5,036 bases of DNA, from contig JADFMC010000168.1 of NCBI GenBank assembly GCA_022564085.1, forward strand, positions 1 through 5,036, in the 5' to 3' direction. The notes beneath the pieces were generated by a model. The model did not search any database. It was given only the letters and a program-made list of their open reading frames with translations, and was not told the origin of the DNA. Both the position numbers and the translations under genes were made by a program. Every line of letters begins with the position of its first letter. The first letter of the stretch is position 1. Source of the DNA: Fidelibacterota bacterium. Lineage in GTDB: Bacteria > Fidelibacterota > Marinisomatia > SCGC-AAA003-L08 > TS1B11. Shown piece by piece: positions 1 to 5,036 of the stretch.

Positions 1-1
1 C

Positions 2-1552
2 GATAAGGTAATGATCCTGGGTGGCGGCCCCAATAGAATCGGTCAAGGGATTGAGTTTGACTACTGTTGCGTCCAAGCGGTTTTTGGCCTGAGGGACTTA
101 GGCTATCAGACTATTATGGTCAACTGCAACCCGGAAACCGTCTCAACGGACTTTGATATGGTGGACCGGTTGTACTTCGAACCGGTGACTTTCGAGGATG
201 TGCTTAATATTGTTGAGCGGGAACAACCTAAAGGGGTATTGGTCCAGTTCGGTGGCCAGACTCCCCTGCGGATTGCCCTGGAACTGCAGGCCGCCGGCGT
301 ACCCATTCTCGGTACCTCGCCGGAGAATATCGATCTGGCTGAGGATCGGGAAAAGTTTGGCCGCATCCTGGATCGATTGAACATAAACCGGCCCCGTTAC
401 GGCATCGGGCGTACGATGGACGAAGTTATGGACGCTGCCGAGCAGGTCGGCTATCCGGTTCTGGTACGGCCCAGCTACGTCCTGGGCGGCAGGGCGATGG
501 AGATAGTTTATTCCTCCGATCATCTGCTGGACTACTTGGCACGGTCGGCGGAGTTCCTGGGGGAACACCCCGTGCTGGTGGATGAGTTTCTGGAAGATGC
601 CTTCGAATTCGACGTGGACGCCCTCTGCGATGGGGATGAGGTGTATATCGGAGGAATAATGCAGCACATCGAAGAAGCAGGTATCCACTCCGGGAACTCG
701 GCCTGTGTCCTGCCTCCGTATAAGGCCACTTCAGACACCATCGAGGAAATTATCGAAGTCACCAAGGAGCTTTCCCGGGCGCTGTCTGTTTTAGGTCTGA
801 TCAACCTGCAATTCGCCTACCGGGACCGCCAGGTGTATATCCTGGAGGTGAACCCACGAGCCAGCCGGACGGTGCCATTCGTGAGCAAAGCTACCAATGT
901 GCCGCTGGCGCGCATAGCCGCTCAATTGATGATGGGCAAGAAGTTGTCCGAGTTTCAACTCCCTGAGTGGGATGATAATCAACACATCGCCGTAAAAGAA
1001 GCTGTATTGCCCTTCAACAAGTTCCCCAATGAGACTATATTTTTGGGACCGGAGATGAAAGCCACCGGTGAAGTCATGGGCATATCGAATCTGTTTTCAG
1101 ACGCCTATAACCGCGCTGTGCTGGGTACCGGCTACCAGCTGCCGCAATCAGGGACCGTGTTCATTTCCGTCAATGATCGTGACAAGCTGGAGATTATCCC
1201 CATCGCCCGTGACTTTCAGGAGCTCGGCTTCAAAATTGTAGCTACCGCCGGCACAGGCAGGGAGTTGCGGCGCAATGGCATTACAGCCGAAATCCTGCTT
1301 AAGGTTGACGAGGGCCAACCCAATGTTACCGACCGGTTGAAGGATAATCAGGTGCAACTAATTATCAACACGCCGTTGGGACAACAGGCCCGCTTCGATA
1401 AGGGTGCGATTGGCAAGGTAGCCCGCGAAAAGAAGGTGCTGGTGATCACCACCCTTTCAGGGGCGCAGGCGGCCGTGCGGGCCATCCGTACCGGCCAGAT
1501 AACGGAGGTTAAGCCGCTCCAGGAATATCATCGATCGGCATTTGGGCGCTAG
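2..1552 (+). CDS. carB: Carbamoyl-phosphate synthase large subunit, C-terminal half (partial)
   Basis: This is the large subunit of carbamoyl-phosphate synthase, which makes carbamoyl phosphate from bicarbonate, ammonia (from glutamine via CarA) and two ATP for arginine and pyrimidine synthesis in the cytosol. The reading frame is open to the left edge; the ATG at 11 is internal (family motif LGGGPNRIGQGIEFDY), so about 560 N-terminal residues lie outside. Counting from that Met, residues 1-370 form the second, carbamate-phosphorylating ATP-grasp unit: RPSYVLGGRAMEIVY (153-167), Q267, E279 and N281 (LEVNPRASRTVPF) match the E. coli metal/ATP ligands Q829, E841 and N843. Residues about 375-513 are the MGS-like allosteric domain; T412, T415 and K431 line up with E. 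coli T974, T977 and K993, so UMP-type control is plausible. All visible key residues are intact. The stop is TAG at 1550-1552. Identification is very secure; residue matches are from remembered E. coli numbering. Confidence 0.98.
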   Translation, partial: DKVMILGGGPNRIGQGIEFDYCCVQAVFGLRDLGYQTIMVNCNPETVSTDFDMVDRLYFEPVTFEDVLNIVEREQPKGVLVQFGGQTPLRIALELQAAGVPILGTSPENIDLAEDREKFGRILDRLNINRPRYGIGRTMDEVMDAAEQVGYPVLVRPSYVLGGRAMEIVYSSDHLLDYLARSAEFLGEHPVLVDEFLEDAFEFDVDALCDGDEVYIGGIMQHIEEAGIHSGNSACVLPPYKATSDTIEEIIEVTKELSRALSVLGLINLQFAYRDRQVYILEVNPRASRTVPFVSKATNVPLARIAAQLMMGKKLSEFQLPEWDDNQHIAVKEAVLPFNKFPNETIFLGPEMKATGEVMGISNLFSDAYNRAVLGTGYQLPQSGTVFISVNDRDKLEIIPIARDFQELGFKIVATAGTGRELRRNGITAEILLKVDEGQPNVTDRLKDNQVQLIINTPLGQQARFDKGAIGKVAREKKVLVITTLSGAQAAVRAIRTGQITEVKPLQEYHRSAFGR

Positions 1553-1577
1553 CGGCCATAGCAGCAAGCAATGGCCG
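1553..1577 (+). terminator. Hairpin just after carB (terminator-like, no U-tract)
   Basis: Directly after the carB stop, CGGCCAT (1553-1559) and ATGGCCG (1571-1577) form a perfect 7-bp G+C-rich stem around an 11-nt loop. The following bases are GGGGTCAGCC, so there is no U-tract and it is not a canonical intrinsic terminator. Its position abutting the stop suggests an mRNA 3'-end structure or RNA-stabilising hairpin for carB; this role is inferred. Confidence 0.35.
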
Positions 1578-1584
1578 GGGGTCA

Positions 1585-1632
1585 GCCGGCGAATGGGGTG
1601 CGACGCTAGTCCCCACCAGGTCTCCCGCCGGC
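1585..1632. repeat. Nested inverted repeat in the carB/tonB convergent spacer
   Basis: GCCGGCG (1585-1591) pairs exactly with CGCCGGC (1626-1632). Inside it TGGGG (1594-1598) pairs with CCCCA (1611-1615) around a 12-nt loop, giving a two-tier stem with unequal bulges (2 and 10 nt). It sits between two convergent stops (1552 and 1649), where a bidirectional terminator would be expected, but neither strand has a T-run after it. Part may be chance in G+C-rich DNA. Confidence 0.3.
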
Positions 1633-1648
1633 GCCATAATCAATCGGC

Positions 1649-2290
1649 TCAGCTTCTGAGTTGGAAAGTAATTGGAATGGCCAGCCACACCCCCAAGGCC
1701 ACGTCGCGCTGCTTAGCAGGATTAAAGAGCGTTTTTCTAATGGCGGCGGTAGCGGCTTCGTTCATGCCGGTCTGGGGGATCCCTTCCAGGATTTCAGTTT
1801 CGATTACCCGGCCGGTTTTATCCACGAAGGCCTGCACCACCACCGTTCCCTCAATGCCCGCTGCTAAGGCGATCCCCGGGTAAACCAGGTTTTTCAGGAT
1901 GGTTTTATAACCACCAACAGGAGTCGGAGGTTCGTCGTAGGGAATGAAGCGCACATTCGACTGGCCAGTAAGTAGGGGCGGCGGCGCATCCCAATCGGCA
2001 AAGGCATCTAAGTCAGTCTGTGCGATAGTAATGTCCTCGGCAAAATCTTCGTCCTCAGACTCCACCGGGATCGACGGACGGCTGGGTGGAGGAGGCGCCA
2101 TGAACTGCTGGGTCGCGGGAATGTCGAAGGTCTCAACCATTTCCTCAAAAGTGTATTTGGGCGAGTCGCCCCCCCGGTCGAAGCGCGGATAGGCGTAGGC
2201 CACCAGGGCCACCAACAACAGGACGACGGTTAGGATTACCTTGATCCGCTGGGGATATGATTCGATCAGGATGTCTTGCTTAATTTTCAT
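1649..2290 (-). CDS. TonB-family energy transducer
   Basis: This 213-residue protein is probably a TonB-type protein, which links the inner-membrane proton-motive force to outer-membrane TonB-dependent receptors. Residues 17-35 are one hydrophobic helix (VILTVVLLLVALVAYAYP) after a basic, cytoplasmic N-terminus. Then come a proline stretch (APPPPSRPSIP, 65-75), a strongly acidic segment (ESEDEDFAED, 77-86) and a second APPPL run. Residues about 124-213 fit the TonB C-terminal domain: PVGG, VYPGIALAAGIEGTVVVQAF, a DKTGRV turn, then AAIRKTLFNPA and a final strand. I prefer ATG at 2290 over an in-frame TTG at 2299: AGAGGA at 2302-2307 is 11 nt from the ATG but only 2 nt from the TTG. The anchor has no histidine, unlike E. 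coli TonB His20, and the linker is acidic rather than Lys/Glu-Pro repeats. No exbB, exbD or receptor is adjacent. It could serve another periplasm-spanning role; the C-terminal domain call is firm. Confidence 0.9.
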   Translation of the reverse strand: MKIKQDILIESYPQRIKVILTVVLLLVALVAYAYPRFDRGGDSPKYTFEEMVETFDIPATQQFMAPPPPSRPSIPVESEDEDFAEDITIAQTDLDAFADWDAPPPLLTGQSNVRFIPYDEPPTPVGGYKTILKNLVYPGIALAAGIEGTVVVQAFVDKTGRVIETEILEGIPQTGMNEAATAAIRKTLFNPAKQRDVALGVWLAIPITFQLRS

Positions 2291-2312
2291 GAATTCCAAA
2301 TTCCTCTATAAT
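2284..2312 (+). promoter_or_regulatory. Possible sigma70-type promoter reading rightward
   Basis: A perfect TATAAT lies at 2307-2312, with TTTTCA (4 of 6 against TTGACA) at 2284-2289 and an ideal 17-nt gap. It would point toward the glycosyltransferase gene, leaving a leader of roughly 275 nt. It overlaps the ribosome-binding region and first codons of the divergent tonB-like gene, which is unusual. The spacer is AT-richer than its surroundings, so a chance match is quite possible. Confidence 0.25.
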
Positions 2313-2595
2313 CAATTTCAATTACCTATTGGTTTGACGAATTCACCACCTATTTGGTTGCCATTACTCCGCAGCCCCAAAAGGACCCCGGCTAAAAACC
2401 GTTTGGAAGTTCTCATCAGGAGGAGCAAAGAGCTTAGAGCGGCCGGGTGGACCATGCTAATTTGGTGAATGAGCGTCATCACGACCCTAAGGTTCCATAG
2501 TCAGTTTCTACCGTTAACGTCAGCGCTGTATTCAAGGATAAGGCCCCTAGCCAACTACCGCTGAATGAGCGCAACGACTGGTATCCGGGACTCGC
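2291..2595. other. Divergent intergenic region, no convincing gene
   Basis: About 305 nt separate the tonB-like start from the glycosyltransferase start. It should carry the promoters of both genes, although only the + strand candidate at 2284-2312 is visible. On the + strand, frame 3 runs from ATG 2289 through two TGA stops (2466 and 2562), each followed at once by ATG AGC G, because the 10-mer TGAATGAGCG is repeated at 2466-2475 and 2562-2571. The resulting peptides (59, 31 and 12 residues) match no family I recognise as whole proteins. AGGAGGAG at 2418-2425 looks like a strong ribosome-binding site but has no start codon 5-10 nt downstream. The peptide KELRAAGWTMLIW (2427-2465) resembles the end of some PD-(D/E)XK or Vsr-type nucleases and could be gene debris. 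No tRNA, riboswitch or CRISPR was seen. Confidence 0.6.
2466..2571 (+). repeat. 10-bp direct repeat TGAATGAGCG, two copies
   Basis: TGAATGAGCG occurs at 2466-2475 and again at 2562-2571, starts 96 nt apart. A looser match continues: both copies are followed within a few bases by CGAC. Each copy contains a stop-start pair (TGA-ATG) in the same frame. It may be a regulator half-site pair, a relic of a small duplication, or chance. Confidence 0.4.
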
Positions 2596-3756
2596 ATGCC
2601 TGATAAAGCCAAACCACCCCTACTTGATTTCTGGTTCTTCGGACCGGAACGGGGACACTTGATGAAAACAGTGTCCATCATCAGGGAGATGACGGCTCGC
2701 CAGGAACTGCGCCTGCGCCTATTTGTTCATCCTCAGCACCGGGAACTGGCCCGCCGGCTGCTTCCGGAGCCGCAACATACTATCGAGACATATCCCGGCG
2801 GCCTCCAATTATCATACAACGCCGATCTGGACTTCGCCGTCGGGCGGACTTTCCGCTCGATCCTGAAATACGCCCTATATAATGCCTGGATCGACTATCG
2901 CGTTTTCCGCCGGGCGGTTAAGGCGGAACGGCCTGCTTTAATTGTTAACGACTTTATTCCGCTGGTACCTTTATACGCCTGGCGGGCCGGAATTCCCCTA
3001 GTCGGGATCTATAATTACCTGCTGAAGGAAACCTCACTAGGCCAAGGGCCGTTGCGGCGGTTGGCGGCCTGGGCAGTGGGGCGCTTATACCGGCGGATGT
3101 ACCGGCTGTGCACGAGGATGATCCTGGGAAATTTCGCCTCTAATCCGCCGCCAGGGGCCAACATTCGCCTGGTGCCCCCCATCGCTCGCAGAGCCACCCG
3201 CTCCCGTAGCGAGGTTCGCCGCTCACTGGGTGCGGATCAGCGGCCGCTGGTATTCCTGTCAATGGGTGGCGGCAACACCCCCCAGACCGACAGCTACCTC
3301 AGGCGTTTCAAGTTGGTGGCCCAGGATCCCCAGGTACAATTACTTTTACTGCCCCGGGATGACCAGGAATCACGCCGGCTCAAGGAGCAATATCCCGATT
3401 ACCTGGTGGGTGAGGGCGATTGGGTGGAAACCCAGGAGGTGATCGCGGCTGCTGATTTAGTCATTTCCCGGGCCGGTTTCACCACCGTGGCGGAAGCGCT
3501 GAAGGCCGGCGTGCCGTTGCTCCTGTGGCACGTGGAGGCCCATCCTGAAATCCGGGAGACGGAGAACAACCTGCTGGGGCAAGGCCTGGCGGCCGGGCTA
3601 CTGACTGCCGAAGATGACCCAACCCAGATTCTGCTCAAGGTTCAAGCAGCGCTTGAGAAAAAAGACCTTCGCCAGCGCCTACTGGAACTACCCACCGATG
3701 GGGCTGAGCAGGCCGCTGATGTTATCCTGGAACTGCTGGCCGAAATCACGCATTGA
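2596..3756 (+). CDS. GT-B fold glycosyltransferase, MurG/GT28-like C-terminal domain
   Basis: This 386-residue protein is probably a nucleotide-sugar-dependent glycosyltransferase of the GT-B fold. The N-terminal half opens with a strand and glycine-rich loop (FFGPERGHLMKT, 14-25), a variant of the GxGH motif of MurG/UGT-like enzymes, and has an acceptor-side VNDF at 117-120. The inter-domain hinge is near VPP (193-195). The C-terminal half has VFLSMGGGNTPQ (219-230), then the donor-binding stretch DLVISRAGFTTVAEALKAGV (287-306), and HPEIRETENNLLGQGLAAGLL, where family members usually have a Q/E..N sugar contact. There is no signal peptide or clear membrane helix; the basic Arg-rich segment 154-174 could touch the inner membrane. 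ATG at 2596 is the first start after an in-frame TGA at 2566; its ribosome site is weak (GGGA at 2587-2590). It stands alone between opposite-strand genes, so donor and acceptor cannot be read from context; a lipid or envelope glycan is my guess. Confidence 0.85.
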   Translation: MPDKAKPPLLDFWFFGPERGHLMKTVSIIREMTARQELRLRLFVHPQHRELARRLLPEPQHTIETYPGGLQLSYNADLDFAVGRTFRSILKYALYNAWIDYRVFRRAVKAERPALIVNDFIPLVPLYAWRAGIPLVGIYNYLLKETSLGQGPLRRLAAWAVGRLYRRMYRLCTRMILGNFASNPPPGANIRLVPPIARRATRSRSEVRRSLGADQRPLVFLSMGGGNTPQTDSYLRRFKLVAQDPQVQLLLLPRDDQESRRLKEQYPDYLVGEGDWVETQEVIAAADLVISRAGFTTVAEALKAGVPLLLWHVEAHPEIRETENNLLGQGLAAGLLTAEDDPTQILLKVQAALEKKDLRQRLLELPTDGAEQAADVILELLAEITH

Positions 3757-3760
3757 TTGC

Positions 3761-3779
3761 CGGGTTTAGTGCCAACCCG
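3761..3779. terminator. Small hairpin across the convergent stop codons
   Basis: CGGGTT (3761-3766) and AACCCG (3774-3779) form a perfect 6-bp stem with a 7-nt loop. It lies right after the glycosyltransferase stop (3754-3756) and overlaps the stop (3766-3768) and last codons of the opposing transporter gene. The placement fits a shared bidirectional terminator, but neither side has a T-run and the stem is short. Confidence 0.3.
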
Positions 3780-5036
3780 TGAGCACCGCCGGAACCAATA
3801 ACAGCAAGCCCACCACCAGAAACATCAATTCCAGAGGCAGCACCCAGCGGGCCCATTTATCCCAAGGAACCCCCGCCAGTGACAGCGCCCCCATGAGGAC
3901 CCCTGAGGTGGGAATGATCAAGTTGCTGAACCCGTCACCGAACTGGAAGGCCAATACCGCTGTCTGGCGCGCTACCCCCACCAGATCCGCCAGGGGGGCC
4001 ATGATGGGCATGGTCAGGGCCGCCTGCCCACTTCCCGAGGGCACAAAGAAATTCAAGAAGGTCTGTACGATAAACATCATCTGGGCCGAGAAGACCGGAT
4101 GGAAACCCTCCACCAGGCCTGACAGGGCGTGGAGAATAGTGTCGATTATGCGGCCATCGCGGGCTATCACCAGGATACCGCGGGCCAGGCCGATTACCAG
4201 GGCAGTGCCCACCAGCGCCTGGGCGCCGGAGACGAAAGCATCGGTGGTTCGATCGACACTCAACCTGCCGGCCAAGGCAACGGCCAGCCCGATGAGCAGG
4301 AACAGACCGGCGATCTCCTGGATGTACCAATCCAGGCGCAGCACACCGAAGACCAGCAACAGCATCCCCAGCAGGAATATGAGCAGCACCGCCCGGTGTG
4401 TAGTGGTCATTTCCGCCGACTCGGCCTGGGACTCCGCCATTATACGGGAGCGCTGGGCTTGATCCGATTCGAAGGTCAGGCTGGACTGCGGGTTGCGCTT
4501 CACCTTAGCCGCATAGCGCATTACGTAAGCGATGGCCACGGTGGTGATTATCACCCAGCAGAAAAAGCGGTAACCCAGCCCTGAGAATAGCGGCACCTCG
4601 GCAATGCTTTGGGCCACGCCCACCGTGAAGGGATTGAAGAAGGCCCCGGCGAAACCGGCGCCGGCCCCCACAAAAGGAATGGCCACCCCGGTGATGGAAT
4701 CGTAGCCCAGAGCGTAGGCCATGGGGACGAAGATCAGGATAAAGGGGATGGTCTCCTCGCTCATACCGAAGACGGCGCCCCCCAGTGAGAAGAGCAGCAT
4801 GAAGATGGGGATCAGGCCCAGCCGCACCACGGTCGATACCTGATAAGCCGCAGCCAGGGCCCGCACCCCGGCAGTGATCGATTGGGTGGCCTGGATGATG
4901 CCGAACACCCCGCCCACCATCAGCACGAAGCCGATGATCTCGGCGGCGTCCACGAAGCCCCTGATGGGAGCCATCAATACCGCCTGGACGCCCTGATGCG
5001 CGGCCTCCACATAGGCGAAGGTGGCCGGGTCCACCA
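3766..5036 (-). CDS. YfcC-family (DcuC-like) membrane transporter, N-terminus missing
   Basis: This is a polytopic inner-membrane protein of the YfcC/DcuC superfamily, annotated in databases as C4-dicarboxylate or basic amino-acid carriers; the true substrate of most members is unknown. 422 residues are visible from an in-frame GTG at 5034, which is probably an internal Val: family members run about 460-510 residues and begin with one more helix, so the start lies beyond the right edge. The family signature near the C-terminus is strong: NFFVPSGSGQAALTMPIMAP (328-347) followed by QFGDGFSNLIIPTSGVLMG (364-382), with a similar re-entrant-type Gly-rich segment at 120-135 (PFVGAGAGFAGAFFNP). Hydrophobic helices occur near 31-50, 71-90, 95-110, 155-172, 214-232, 240-256, 270-291, 318-332 and 398-418. 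A charged loop (173-212) separates the two halves. It ends in TAA, 9 nt from the converging glycosyltransferase stop. The neighbours give no clue to substrate. Confidence 0.93.
   Translation of the reverse strand, partial: VDPATFAYVEAAHQGVQAVLMAPIRGFVDAAEIIGFVLMVGGVFGIIQATQSITAGVRALAAAYQVSTVVRLGLIPIFMLLFSLGGAVFGMSEETIPFILIFVPMAYALGYDSITGVAIPFVGAGAGFAGAFFNPFTVGVAQSIAEVPLFSGLGYRFFCWVIITTVAIAYVMRYAAKVKRNPQSSLTFESDQAQRSRIMAESQAESAEMTTTHRAVLLIFLLGMLLLVFGVLRLDWYIQEIAGLFLLIGLAVALAGRLSVDRTTDAFVSGAQALVGTALVIGLARGILVIARDGRIIDTILHALSGLVEGFHPVFSAQMMFIVQTFLNFFVPSGSGQAALTMPIMAPLADLVGVARQTAVLAFQFGDGFSNLIIPTSGVLMGALSLAGVPWDKWARWVLPLELMFLVVGLLLLVPAVLTGWH

Noticed and set aside
143..688. 181-codon minus-strand open frame and other minus-strand frames inside carB
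   Set aside because: Antisense to a fully conserved carB sequence; no recognisable domain, explained by codon bias of the sense strand.
1542..2192. Plus-strand open frames of 113, 68 and 82 codons over the tonB-like gene
   Set aside because: Shadows of the TonB coding sequence; low-complexity translations without family features.
2297..2299. TTG as the start of the tonB-like gene
   Set aside because: It leaves only 2 nt to the AGAGGA motif, while ATG at 2288-2290 has workable spacing and is a better codon.
2418..2425. AGGAGGAG as a ribosome-binding site for a hidden small gene
   Set aside because: No ATG, GTG or TTG at a suitable distance; the next ATG (2454) yields only four codons before a stop.
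2466..2564. In-frame TGA codons as recoded sense codons
   Set aside because: TGA is the natural terminator of the tonB-like and glycosyltransferase genes in this window, and the peptides on either side do not form a recognisable protein.
3935..4330. 131-codon minus-strand frame within the transporter
   Set aside because: Same strand as the transporter but a shifted frame; Gly/Pro/Arg-rich translation typical of an out-of-frame shadow, and the transporter frame itself is intact.
3779..4584. Plus-strand open frames of 227 and 151 codons opposite the transporter
   Set aside because: The minus strand encodes an unmistakable YfcC-family protein; the plus-strand translations are Thr/Ser/Arg- or Gln/His-rich shadows.
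5032..5034. GTG as the start codon of the transporter
   Set aside because: The frame is still open at the window edge and family members have an additional N-terminal helix, so this Val is probably internal.
1..5036. CRISPR arrays, tRNA or rRNA genes, insertion sequences, prophage or toxin-antitoxin modules
   Set aside because: No regularly spaced repeats, cloverleaf-like sequences, transposase or defence domains were seen; all four genes are housekeeping or transport types.

Overview
The window is an ordinary-looking piece of bacterial chromosome with four protein genes in alternating orientation: carB (+, left end cut), a tonB-like gene (-), a GT-B glycosyltransferase gene (+) and a YfcC/DcuC-family transporter gene (-, N-terminus cut by the right edge). 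A TonB-type protein with an N-terminal anchor implies a diderm (Gram-negative) host. The TonB protein has a short proline stretch, an acidic linker and a C-terminal domain with a YP motif. From memory of family style this resembles TonB proteins of FCB-type phyla (Calditrichota, Marinimicrobia and relatives) more than those of Enterobacteria. This placement is inference, since no rRNA or marker tree is available.

Layout. 2-1552 is the C-terminal half of the carbamoyl-phosphate synthase large subunit: second ATP-grasp synthetase unit plus the MGS-like allosteric domain. 1553-1648 is a short convergent spacer with two G+C-rich inverted repeats but no U-tract. 1649-2290 (-) is the TonB-like energy transducer. 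2291-2595 is a divergent spacer with no convincing gene, a possible + strand promoter, a 10-bp direct repeat and a short nuclease-like peptide string that may be gene debris. 2596-3756 is a cytosolic or membrane-associated GT-B glycosyltransferase with a MurG/GT28-like C-terminal half. 3766-5036 (-) is a polytopic YfcC-like carrier whose stop lies 9 nt from the glycosyltransferase stop, with a small hairpin across the junction.

How the genes work together. No two neighbours share a strand, so there is no operon here and no evidence that the four act in one pathway. carB feeds arginine and pyrimidine synthesis. TonB would energise outer-membrane transport, but its ExbB/ExbD partners and receptors are not in the window. 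The glycosyltransferase probably modifies an envelope or lipid acceptor. The carrier probably moves small organic or amino acids. I found no new multi-gene system. The least explained part is the 2291-2595 spacer.
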